The notes beneath the pieces were generated by a model. The model saw only the letters and a list, made by a program, of their open reading frames with translations. It was not told the origin of the DNA and searched no databases. A program made the translations under genes and the position numbers. Below are positions 1 to 10,365 of a stretch of DNA of 64,000 nucleotides, piece by piece. The stretch's first letter is position 1, and each line of letters begins with the position of its first letter. This DNA comes from Bactrocera neohumeralis (Eukaryota > Arthropoda > Insecta > Diptera > Tephritidae). The DNA lies in contig NC_065919.1 of the NCBI RefSeq assembly GCF_024586455.1, forward strand, positions 16,176,017 through 16,240,016. Reading direction: 5' to 3'.

Positions 1-1526
1 TGTGCGTCCTTCAAATAATTCGTTTGTATTATGATATGACGAAATGCAATAAAGAATCAAATGATACCACGAATTCATTTAAGTTGCGCACAAAAACCCG
101 ATGCAGAACATCACACACATACATACTTATATGATAAGATATGTTTATGTAAACATGAGCGTAAAACAAGTGTGTAAACAAGCGCGAAAATGCAATGGCG
201 CTGAATGCATGAAAATGAATATGCAAATACAGGTGTAGGTGTGTACGTGAAAATAACTGGCAATCGGATTGCACACAAGTAACTTCAGCCATTCGTCATT
301 TCTAAGAATTATTTAATTAAAAAACAAATTGCTTGTAAAAAATTCAGAAATTGCATAAGTCACTCTCATTTCATTGCAAATATTAATAAGGGTGGAGAAT
401 ATATAATTTCCTTTTTTAAAATTAACCACAACGAAATAATTTAACATGAGAAATTAATTTTGCAAAATAAAATGGATAATAATTTAAGAAATTCAATACT
501 TGAAATATGAAAAAAATACCTGTTTACAGAGCAAATTTACAGTTGAGTAACTCAAAGCGCTTTCGTAGCAGAAACATGATGCAGCTTGTCTAAGGTCTGT
601 ACCTATACGTGTTTGGACACGCCTACACAGTGCAGAGTATTGTAAAAGTAGAGCATGCGAAAGGTCAAATAACACAGTATATTTATACTGTCAAAAGCCC
701 TGAGTAGCTTTGTAATCAGTTAATCATCTAACATAAGCGCCTTCTCCAAAAATTCTTCTACAAATTTACATACACATGTATATGTATGTATATCTTGAGT
801 TTATGCTGCCAAAAAACTAGCAGTCGCAATAAAACACTAGCTAACTAACATTGCATTTAACATTTTATTAAGAACAATAACACAATTAACGCATTAACAT
901 TGAAAACTGTTGAACGGTTAAACTCAAATTGGATTTCTAAGATTCTTTTTATTTGAATACTTAAATTTATTCAACAAATTGTACAATAAATAGTATAAAA
1001 TTAAATGAGTACTATAAATTTTTGTAAATATTTATTTATTTTTTTTTTGATTTTTTTTTTAATTTTTTCAAATTTTCTTTTTTTCATTTTTGTAATTCTC
1101 AGTTAGAATCTTTTAAAGTAGTTATTTGAATATATTCTGTTCTAAAACCAGATCATACAATTTATACAGGCTCTATGTGTTGTTTGTGTATTGTTTATTT
1201 GTTTTTGTTTGTTTTCGAGAAAAATAGAGAGAAAAAAAGACAATTTTGCATTACATTTATGTACTAAAAATTGTGTAGATTTGGTTTGAGAAAATTTATT
1301 AATTATTGCAACTTATTATTTCGCTATGAAAGGTGGATAAACCCAATACCAAATTCGTATAATTTACTAAGAGGCTGCTTTGATTAGCCAGTCAATGTTC
1401 TCCATTTAATAACCTACTCTCTTCTCAAAATATATATATGTTGGATTATATATAAAATGGTACCTCATTAAATATACTATAATGCATTATATGCTCTAAC
1501 AATTTCATTATGCCAATATATGTAAT
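1..1526. other. AT-rich noncoding stretch, nothing recognised
   Basis: No open frame here has coding character: the short frames are broken by stops and rich in His, Tyr and Phe, as expected from AT-rich DNA. No splice-flanked exon, transposase motif or RNA gene was seen. There is a long T-rich run around 1030-1085. It may be an intron or 3' flank of the gene that owns the exon at 5002-5214, but nothing in the sequence proves that. Confidence 0.5.
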
Positions 1527-1945
1527 TTATACCAGTTGTTTGTTCGATTTAATACGCTCGAATGTTTGACGAATCGAAGATATTTAATAAAAATAATTGA
1601 AAATACTATTAGGTCAGGTTAAACTGGTAGGCTATTAAGCCACGCTTAGACCAGTTGTATTATTAGCGACAAAATAATTTATATCAGTTGTTTGTTCGAA
1701 TCGCTATCCTTGAGTGTTAGGCGAATCGAAGCAAGTTAATAAAAAAATTGAAAATACTATTTGGTTCCAGTTAAGCTGACTTCGACCAGTTTTTAATTTA
1801 TACCAGTTGTGTGTTCGATTCGCTACTTTTGAATATAGGACGAAACGAAGACAGTTAATAAAAAAATTTAAAAAAAAACTATTAGGTCAGGTTAGGATGG
1901 TAGGCTAATAAGCCACATTTAGACCAGTTTTGGTACTTAGTGATG
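1527..1945. repeat. Three-copy degenerate tandem repeat
   Basis: A unit beginning TACCAGTTGT is repeated with starts near 1530, 1681 and 1801, so spacing is about 151 and 120 bp. Each unit carries a TTCGATT/TTCGAAT block, then GACGAATCGAAG or a variant, an A-rich run, ACTATTAGGTCAGGTTA or a variant, and a segment on aligned TAGGCTA and AAGCCAC words that ends in AGACCAG. The middle unit is shorter because it lacks the TAGGCTA/AAGCCAC segment. The unit itself starts and ends on ACCAG. No coding potential was seen. Confidence 0.75.
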
Positions 1946-4115
1946 AAATACTATTATAAGAGAATATAAACGAGTTAATATAAAACTAATTGCAATTTTG
2001 TTCAGAAAATTTGACTTTCTGGTGGTTGGAAATGGTCAGTCAACTAGGCTTAACAAATTATTTATTTAAAGTTATATGTTTTTTTGAGGTTTTATAGGAT
2101 ATTTTATGAAAATTTTTAATACTTTTTTTTTTGTTTGAAAACACAATAAATCCAATAATGCCGTAATGTAAAATTCTTTAAAACTTTTTTTTTAACTTTT
2201 TTCGAATACTACCTACCAAATTCTGTGCGTACTGTACTAATTTAATCATACTACTGAAGTGTCTTACCGCGATCCTACAACCAATAACGTTTATACCTCT
2301 CCTGTTACCTTGTACCAACGCTTCCAACCATACTTTAAACATATGTAAATATGTATGCAAACACTTAACCTGATATAATTCGCTTTCTTAAAGTGATGCG
2401 ACAAAAGGTTCAGACATATAATTTTAATCATAACATGTTATCCTAAGTATACATATGGACGTAAATATTATATGTCAATTCTTATGCACATAAATATGTA
2501 CAGGAAAAGCCACCACATATTGGCAATCAAAGCAAACACCCACAAACGCTGCCGGTTATTTGATAACAAAGCTGAAGGCGAATTGCCAAAATGCAAAGAA
2601 AGCCGAAGACATGTTGTCTATACATATAATGTACATATATATGAATATGTTTGAATTGGAAAAATAAGGATTGTTGTGCGTACAAATTATTGAAGTATGT
2701 ACATATGTACATATATACACAGTCAGTACATATGTGTGTATATAAGTAGGAAATGGAAACCTATCAAAGCTTTCCACGTAGCTGCTATTGTTCATTATAT
2801 TGTTGTTGTATTTGTTGTAGCAAAGCCAAATGTTTATTGAATTTTCGAACTGTTTTTCTACATAGCTATGCACATATTGGCTTGAAAGTCGGCACTCTGC
2901 AGGAAAAATTGAGCAAAATTTTATATTTAGGTGTGCGTTGGAAGGTTTCAGAATGCCAGCAGTCCCGAAAAAAGTAAATGTTGATGTTTATGATTATATA
3001 TGTATATAAATATGTTATATAATATGATATTCGTATATATTGTAACTAATATATATGTGTGAGAAAAATTTGCAGCACATCAATGGTGGAGCAATACTCA
3101 CACTGTGAGTCTCACATATCAACACATACGTATGCAAAGTTGTAGGCGTATTTGTTTACTGCTCATACCGTTATGCGCTAAAAACACTAAACTGACGTAA
3201 TTCGCCAAGGGGCTATTTTTATAAAAATTAAATAATATTTGTGCAAGTTAATACCTGCTGACACGACGCAGCAGCGTCGATAACACAGAGACGACATATT
3301 TTACTTACTTATTTTTGAAAGCTAATTTAAAGTTAAAATAAAAAAACAGTATTTTGTATCTACTTAGTTTTCAATTTTATTTTTGAACGAAATTTTTTAG
3401 ATTTTTTTTAAATAAATTTTTTTTAATTTTATTTTTGAATAAAATTTTTTTAGATTTTTTTTAGTTTTATCTTTGAAAAATTTTACTTTATTTTATTTAA
3501 TTTAATTTTGTTATTTAATTTTTTTTTTCAACTTAATTTGTAGGTGACACTGAAATTGCTGTGTTGGCCAAGTGGACGAATCTTGCCAACTCGCAACACC
3601 TCTGAGGTGTTGCAAATATTTCTTGTATGACGCATGCAATGTGTCATTAAAATTGACCAAGGTTTTTGCAGTGAACGATGAATCGACAAGCGACCACAGT
3701 ATGCGAGCAATTTGCATGAAAATCACAATCACAAATGAAACGAAAATGCAATGAATTTGTGCGCGTATATGTAGTATATGTAACTGTTAAAACATGGCAT
3801 AAATATGTATTTGCTTTTTGATTGCGCAATATTGTAATGAGCATTAACACGTTGACGGCTATGAATTCGCTGCTGTACAAGTTCAAGTTGCCGATGATGC
3901 GTGATGAGATGGCATTTAATTGAATAATAATTAATAAAATATAATTTAATGAAATAAGCCAAAATTGTAGACAATAACTTTTTGGAAATCAAAAAAAAAC
4001 TTAAATTTTTTAGGGATGTGCCAACAATTCTATGTATTAAGATATTAATAATTTTGAATTCGTTTAATATTAACAAAACAATTAAGCAATGAAAATATAA
4101 AATAATTTAAATTAA
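1946..4115. other. AT-rich noncoding stretch with ATG/TATG-type simple sequence
   Basis: This stretch holds many TACATATG-type runs (for example 2690-2740 and 2995-3060) and a T-rich block at 3400-3530. A perfect 9-bp-arm palindrome with a 3-nt centre, reading GCAACACCT then AGGTGTTGC, lies near 3591-3611. I see no supported exon or transposon in it. Confidence 0.45.
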
Positions 4116-4116
4116 C

Positions 4117-4660
4117 AAAAAAGTCGACTTTTATCGATAATTTTTTTTTCAAATCAGTATACCAGTATTTTCAAAAATATTTGAACATAAAAAATTTGGT
4201 ACCGCAGCATAAATTCAAATAAAACGTGTTTCTAAAATTTTTTAAATATGCAATTACATAAAAAAGTCGACTTTCATCGATAAATTTCTTTTTTAAATTA
4301 GCATAACAGTATTTTCAGAAATATTTCAGCATAAAAACATGGTAGCTGAGCATAAATTCAAATAAACGCGTTTATACAAAATTTTAAATATGCAAATAAA
4401 TAAAAAAATCGAGTTTTATCGATAATTTTTTTTTCAAAACAGCATACCATTATTTTAAAAATCTGATACGTAAGCATAATTTTGTACTAACTGAATTTAT
4501 TAAAAATTTTAAATTTGTAGTTATATAAAAAGTCTAATTTTATCGATATTTTTTTATCAACATAGCAGTCTTTGCGAAAATATTTGAGCAATCAATATGA
4601 TACTTTATATGTAATCGAAAACAAATTTTATCGTTAAATTTGCTTTTCTAATCGATATAG
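4117..4660. repeat. Tandem array of about 143-bp units (4 to 5 copies)
   Basis: The phrase AAGTCGACTTTTATCGATAA recurs with small changes starting near 4121, 4264, 4407 and 4530, and a weaker fifth copy lies near 4620. The first spacings are both 143 bp. Each unit continues with a T-run, a CAGTAT/CAGCAT segment, TATTTTCAAAAATATTTGA-like sequence, GCATAAATTCAAATAAA and a TTTAAATATGCAA tail. Later units are shorter and more diverged, so decay increases from left to right. The repeated TCGAC and ATCGAT words stand out from the AT-rich background. Confidence 0.8.
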
Positions 4661-5001
4661 CGGTAATTTCAGAACTGAATTGCGCGTAACTTGAATTGAA
4701 AATGATTATATTATGTAAAAATTACTACCATTTTTAATCAGAATAAAAATTTATCGAACAAATTTAATTATCGACATTCGATATAAAATAAATTTTAAAC
4801 TTTGAGAGCAAATATTTCGATTTTGGACGCTTAATTCGAGAAATAAAGAAATGGCTCTTTTACTTAAGGCTCCAACCCTCGAAAAAACTTTAACTTTAAT
4901 AAATCGACTTTTTTGCCAGCACATCCCTCTTGACTACATTTGTAAATATTTTGAATAAAACAAGGTAAACAAAGCTATTGGAAATTTTCGCCAACACTTA
5001 C

Positions 5002-5214
5002 TTGTTCTGCTGTAGTGATGATCATAGATGGCACGTGGCGAGTAGCCATAGGTGTCTCTGCTCACTGGCAAGTATCTGTAGCCATGCGACTGCACACGCT
5101 CGTTGGCAGTGGCGGGTTCATCGAAGATGCTCCTGTATGTGGCTGGCGAGTCCAAGTACGAGCTGTATGGACGGCTGACGCGTGGTGTCTCATGAGCACG
5201 GATGTCTTCGGATC
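5002..5214 (-). CDS. Internal coding exon of an unidentified gene (Tyr/Ser/Arg-rich, possibly myofibrillar)
   Basis: On the - strand a TTTCTAG acceptor (intron AG at 5215-5216) opens a 213-nt reading frame, which closes at a GTAAGT donor beginning at 5001. The frame is open throughout and runs on into intron on both sides. The exon enters and leaves in the same phase (one base carried over), so it could be skipped without a frameshift. It encodes about 70 residues, beginning SEDIRAHETP and continuing with PYSSYLDSP, RSIFDEP, GYRYLP and YGYSPRAIYDHHYSR. The composition is rich in Tyr, Ser, Arg and Pro, hydrophilic, with no membrane segment. GC content and codon use are clearly above the surroundings, as for a conserved exon. 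The style resembles short insect muscle filament proteins such as myofilin, but that name is a guess. No neighbouring exons were identified. Confidence 0.72.
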
Positions 5215-5899
5215 CTAGAAACGGCAAATATAAACGAAAAAATTAAAATTAAACTTTTGCTAAATTGCATCTAAAGTAGTTCGTTTAAGATTCTTATAAT
5301 CAGGTTTTGATGTAAACTATTTCGTGTTTGTATTTGTTGGTAATTATACGCAACATGTACTTGTTCAAAACGTTAAATAATAATGTGATTATTTTCGAAA
5401 TTAAATATTTTAAATATTCGAAAAATTAACAGTTCAGCAGTTTAAAAAATGAACTTCGAAAAACTTTAAATTCTCAAAAATTATGAACATCGAATAACTA
5501 AAAATTCTGCCTTTTAAAAAATGCAATGTAAATTAAAGTGTTTTCTTATATTCATGAAACCTATATCAGAAGTTACGATTCATAACTTTATCTAGTGAAC
5601 CCTCACAAGCAGGTCAAGACCAAATATGTTTATCCAAACTCATTTCCTTAATGTTTGTATTACTCAAAAGATTTAACACTATTACATTGACGCATATTTG
5701 TGAACTCAGAAAATCGCACAAAAACAATTAATAATCCAAAATAAGCACGTAGAGACCCATTATTTTCTAGTGTAAATCTCTTAAATTTACTCAAGTGAAA
5801 TTGACATTCTCAGCTGTTTCGATGCGTCTGCTGAATATCTATAGATTGCTTTGTAACGCATTGCCTTTACAGGTTGCTTGTTGTTTTTGTGCTTGCTGA
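5215..5899. other. Probable intron sequence beside the lone - strand exon
   Basis: This AT-rich stretch lies immediately upstream (in - strand sense) of the acceptor at 5215. No second exon, transposon or repeat was recognised in it. Confidence 0.45.
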
Positions 5900-6465
5900 A
5901 GTTGCATTGCAAGTATTCATTTGCGTTTAAAGTGCTTTCGAAATCATTTTCTAATTTCGAACTTCAAATTTTCGAAATTAGTTTTTATAAGTTTTTAAAA
6001 TTATTTTGTTGCATTTTGCATTGCAAGTATTCATTTGTGTCTAAAGTGCTTTCGAAATCATTTTCTAATTTCGAACTTCAATTTTTCGAAATTAGTTTTT
6101 ATAAGTTTCTTAAATTATTTTGTTGCATTTTCTATTGCAAGTATTCTTCTGCGACTAAAGTGCTTTCGAAATCATTTTCGAATGTGGATTTTTCGAAATT
6201 AGTTTTTATAAGTTTTTCAAATTATTTTGTTGCATTTTCCATTGCAAGTATTCGTCTGGGACTAAAGTGCTTTCGAAATCAATTTCAAATCTCGAATTTG
6301 GATTTTTCGAAATTAGTTTTTAAAGGTTTTTCAAATTACTTTGTTGCATTTTGCATTGCAAGTGTTCGTCTGCGCCTAAAGTGCTTTCGAAATCATTTTC
6401 GAATTTCGAATTTGGATTTTTCGAAATTAGTTTTTCAAAAATTTTCAAATTATTTTGTGTCGTAA
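5900..6465. repeat. Five-copy 114-bp minisatellite
   Basis: A unit containing TTGCATTGCAAGTATTC, AAAGTGCTTTCGAAATCA and TTTTTCGAAATTAGTTTTTA recurs five times. The anchor AAGTAT/AAGTGT falls at 5911, 6025, 6139, 6246 and 6360. Spacings are 114, 114, 107 and 114 bp. Because 114 is divisible by three, one + strand frame stays open across the array (5878-6465, 195 codons). The 107-bp unit shifts the repeat into another register, so the protein does not repeat consistently. That argues against a real coding sequence. Clustered TTCGAA words give the array many short palindromes. Confidence 0.88.
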
Positions 6466-8060
6466 AATAAAGCACGCATATCCCTAAAACATTTGGTCAC
6501 CGAAATATTAACAATAAATTCATTTAAATACTAAAATAGCTGACGATTTATCCAGCGGCCGCAGTAGCGTTTACAACAACAGAAAAATACATTATTGTGG
6601 TTTTATTGCATATTTCAACTCACTGTTTATTCGCTAGCTTTTTCCGTTTTCAGTTTTTGGCTTTTCGCCAATTTCACACTGCGAAAACACATAAATCGCC
6701 ACGCATATCTGCGCAGCTTCAACGAAGCATTAGTTTTTGTCTGCTTTCGAAGATTTTTCTTTCAATTTACCTATTTCTGTGTATTTTAGCGAATTTCAGT
6801 TTTATAAAATTCTTTTATTTTTTAACGAAATATTATTTTATGACTTTGCATAGTGAAAATATATACTTTTCGATACGAAAATAAGCAATGTGTTGGCAGC
6901 CTAGCTGGCTGGGGTGATTTGTCGTTTCGAAAATAGCGCACAGTTTCGTTGATTTTAGTTAAGATTTCACTCGAAATTTGTGTATGTGCGTGTGTGTGTG
7001 TGTGCGTGCGTAAAACAAAATTTTATTATACAAATTAAAAATATTTAGTGCTTGAAAAAGCATACCAATCGCTTTATAGTATATGAAGATGTTATTTCTG
7101 AGTGTACAGATCAAATGTTCTGTGTCTGTATACAAAGTGTAAACTCGACATCATTTATATATAGTAAATTTTATAAATATATTTAAATATATATAGAAAA
7201 GCGAAAAGGTGTCACTTGAGCATAAGTTTTTCAATGTTTTTTTTTTATATTTTGGGTTGCTGATTTTTTGGAGTGGGCACCTTGAAAATGATCCATAGAA
7301 TGCTTATAGGTGTGTATAATCTTATGTAAGTATATAGTATTATATATATTTTTTTATTTATATTGTAGTCTAGATTTCTGGCTTATAAATTAATTTTAAT
7401 TAAAATTACACCTTATAAATATTAAGTTACCCAATTATCGCATAAATAAACTAAAATATATTTTCAGTGATTTTAGTGCAAACAAATATCTAAATATTTC
7501 ATTAAAGATAATTGCTAATATTGGATTGTTTTGCAGTTACAAAATAAATATAAAAACAATAATTTTACAGTTTGTACTATATAGCCGACCTATTACCAAT
7601 ATTTACTTACTAATTATAAACTCAAAAAGAAGTATAATAGTAGCTTTTTAAGACTTTATTCAAATTGGTGCGCTTTTTTGGTTACAAAGGTTAACACAAA
7701 GTTCTAGAACTCTATTTCGTCCACTCATTTATCAAGAATTGTGGAGAAACTGTATCAATATACTATGATGGAATCAAAACAGTAAATCCCTGTTGAATCT
7801 CTCGCCTGATCTTGCACTTACGTGCTGTACTCAATCATGAGTCCTGATGTTCACTGATGATGGAAACCACTGAGAAAAGTTCGATCACTATTCTACTAAT
7901 AAAATTTAAAATTTCGTATAGTTACAGTTCATCAGCACATAGATAAATTTTAGATCCCTAAAAACTACACTTTCCTACTGAAATCAACAAACAATTTATT
8001 TTTCTAAATTTTTAAACTTCAAGCATAATTTTCTTTTTAAATAACCACGTTTTTGTATAT
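6466..8060. other. Noncoding stretch with a TG microsatellite
   Basis: A (TG)n-type run occupies about 6981-7010. The remainder is AT-rich, with TATATA tracts at 7155-7195 and 7330-7370. Short open frames at 6595-6884 have no recognisable content. A slightly richer segment at 7640-7880 may be an old mobile-element remnant, but I could not match it to any family. Confidence 0.4.
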
Positions 8061-8374
8061 ATCGTCACCTAAAATGCAAAACAACGTATCATCAAAAAAA
8101 TCGAAATTGAGTTTTTTATTGCTTACAATTCACTACATCATATTACAAACATGTAGCATAAAATTTTCTGCTGCCACTCTCGGAAATAACAAGTATATAA
8201 CTAGTGTATAACCAGTATACGAGTATTATAACGAGTACGTAACGGGTATATAACCATTTTATAACCAAAATTCAGATTTTGTTGCAATATGAGTATTTTT
8301 TAATATATCGTTTTTTCTTCGCCTGTAAACTTATGAAAAGTGATGTTACGTTATTTTGTATTTCATGTGACGAT
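8061..8374. mobile_element. MITE copy A with about 33-bp terminal inverted repeats
   Basis: The left end starts ATCGTCACCTAAAAT and continues CAAAACAACGTATCATC. The right end is its inverted partner (TACGTTATTTTGTATTTC then TGTGACGAT), with about 28 of 33 positions matching by eye. The element is 314 bp and has no coding capacity. Its middle carries degenerate short repeats of the type GTATATAAC/ATAACCA (about 8190-8270). A second copy lies at 24296-24635 in opposite orientation with the same ends, which confirms that these are true element boundaries. The flanks begin and end with AT, but a target duplication is not certain. Confidence 0.85.
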
Positions 8375-8598
8375 ATGGATGTAGTTCGTAGTCAGTCCAA
8401 ATCACAAGTGATGTCTATTTTCATATAAGACTCAAGTTTCTCGATATGTTTTTCTCACCATTACCAGAACTTCGTTTCAAACTCAAATCGATTTTAATGA
8501 TATTAGAGATACGTTAGACTATTTTGGAAAAAGTTTTCACATATTATATCAATATTTTTGAAATTGTTTTTATACAAAAAAAAATTTACTTGTTCAAT

Positions 8599-8702
8599 TC
8601 ACAACCTGTCGTAAAGCATCGTGAAATCGTAAAATTATAAATTTTTACACTTGTTTTTTTTTATAATTTTACGATTTTACGATGCTTTACGACAGGTTGT
8701 GA
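8599..8702. repeat. 43-bp near-perfect inverted repeat (long hairpin)
   Basis: The left arm (8599-8641) and right arm (8660-8702) are reverse complements with one mismatch in 43 positions. They are separated by an 18-nt T-rich loop. Each arm begins or ends on the word ACAACCTGTCGTAAAGCATC. Such an arm length and identity are far beyond chance in unstructured DNA. It may be a foldback element, the ends of a very small MITE, or a transcribed hairpin. There is no coding content. Confidence 0.92.
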
Positions 8703-9830
8703 CTGTAAAATTATCAGGTAGTCATATAAAATAGTCTTATCTTAAAATTGTAGAACGTTAATATTGAAAAATGTTTAATGCGACAAATTTTATTTTTCCA
8801 TAATTTGGAATTATTTTATGGCGATTATTTTTTTCATAATATGTTTTATCAATGGTTTTGTTTTACGCTGATTATTTCTGTCTTATTTTTTACTTTTTTT
8901 CGTAAATTATTTCTGTCTTATTTTTTATTTAGTTTTTTCGTAAATTATGCTTCATAAACTCACCCTTCAAGGATCTGATGTAAGATTGCCAGAATTTCGC
9001 CTTCTTGCTGGGGGTCTCATTGCGACCAATCATTTCCAAATGGCTTTTAAACATTTTGATCGATTTGCTGTTGCTTGTTTCGAAACAAGAAATTTATATA
9101 GTTTTAATTTTACTGAGGTTCGATGTCAAATATCTCGTTCGCTGCAAGAAAGTAGAGCAAAAGGCAAAAGAAAAGTAAATAAAAGTTTAGACTAAATGAG
9201 CAGCACTACTTTCTTAAACTAAAAAATAACTTTTTTATTGTATATATATTTTTTTATATATATCACTACTTTTTTAAACTAAAAAAAAATACTTTTTTTA
9301 TACATTTTTTTCTATTATTTAGTGACTAATTGCTAATATCCACTTTAATTATTATTATTCACTTTTCTGCAATAGTTTCATGTATGACGTTATATTTATT
9401 ACTATTATTATTATTATTAAAAACTTCGATATCTTTACTGTTCTGCTAAGTTTTTTCTTTCAACGGCTCGTTTACTTTGTAATTCTGCTCCAGTTCTTTT
9501 TCTCGAATAAAAAGAGCGCAGAAAATGTCGAAGACTATCGCAAAGACGACAAGATCACCGAACACTAAAAATATATTTTCACGTATAACGACACCGCACT
9601 TCAAAAATGTTTCGTCAAATTCACACAAACACTCACACACACACACACGAATGAGTTTGCGCCATACGCATATAAACGAGCGCTCAAAGCTTTGCAGCTT
9701 GTTGAATGAGCAAGCGCGAGCATAAAAACGTATTTTGCTCATTTCATGCGAACACCAGCGAATGTAGATAGGTAGATAGGCCGCCAATACAGCAATAACA
9801 ACAATTGGAAAAACCTTTTGCCAATATGAT
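8703..9830. other. AT-rich noncoding stretch with a local duplication
   Basis: A segment reading CACTACTTTCTTAAACTAAA, followed by an AT run, is duplicated at about 9203 and 9264 (61-bp spacing). A TTA microsatellite lies near 9400-9420 and a CACACA run near 9628-9648. Open frames on both strands at 9446-9787 have low-complexity, unconvincing translations. Confidence 0.45.
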
Positions 9831-10365
9831 CTGCTCGCGGAAAATATTTATTTATGTATTCGCTATGAGTTGAAGGTGTTGGTGATAATGGTGGTGGTGT
9901 TGCTTGCTGCTGATCGCTACTCGTTGATCGTCTTGCTGGCGTTTGCTGTTGCTTTGTGGGCTTGTGTTGTTGGAGTGGGCAGCAGTGATACGTACAAGCG
10001 GCAGCTAAATTTCACGGTTATTTTTAAATGTCCTTGAGTTGAATATTTTCACAGCGCGCCAATGCAGAGGGTTGAGTTGAGATGACGGCGCGCAGCCATA
10101 TCCATACATACGTGCGTGCATATGTACATATGTGTGTGCGTTTGTGGTGTGTATTGGAGTTTGCAGTGGCGCTATGGCCACTTGCGGCGGCGGCGTTTCG
10201 TTGGCCATATATTTTATTGTATTAATTCTTTATTATTTCCTATTTTCTTTTTTTGAGTTTGGTGCGTTTATTTTTTCTCGCTTGCGGCGTATGGTGGTGT
10301 TCGCGTTCAGCCGCGTTGTTCGTTATAAATTTTTGTGTTTGTTGTTGTTGTGACTGATCATGTCA
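9830..10365 (-). promoter_or_regulatory. Possible CAA/CAG-rich 5' leader or promoter region on the - strand
   Basis: This is one of the few GC-richer stretches in the left half. Read on the - strand it is dense in CAACA, CAGCA and CAACACCACCACC words, a composition typical of dipteran 5' untranslated regions. It ends in ACAACAACAACAAACAC just downstream (in - sense) of a TGATCAGTCACA segment at about 10352-10363. No start codon with a convincing downstream frame was found. The link to the - strand exon at 5002-5214 is inference from orientation only. Confidence 0.25.

Noticed and set aside
5878..6465. 195-codon open frame as a protein-coding gene
   Set aside because: It coincides with a 114-bp minisatellite. 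Openness follows from the period being divisible by three, and the repeat register changes midway.
1527..6465. Regularly spaced repeats as a CRISPR array
   Set aside because: The repeats are long, degenerate and directly abutting without unique spacers, in a eukaryotic genome.
9446..9787. 113-codon - strand frame
   Set aside because: The translation is low complexity, overlaps a CACACA run, and has no splice signals or recognisable domain.
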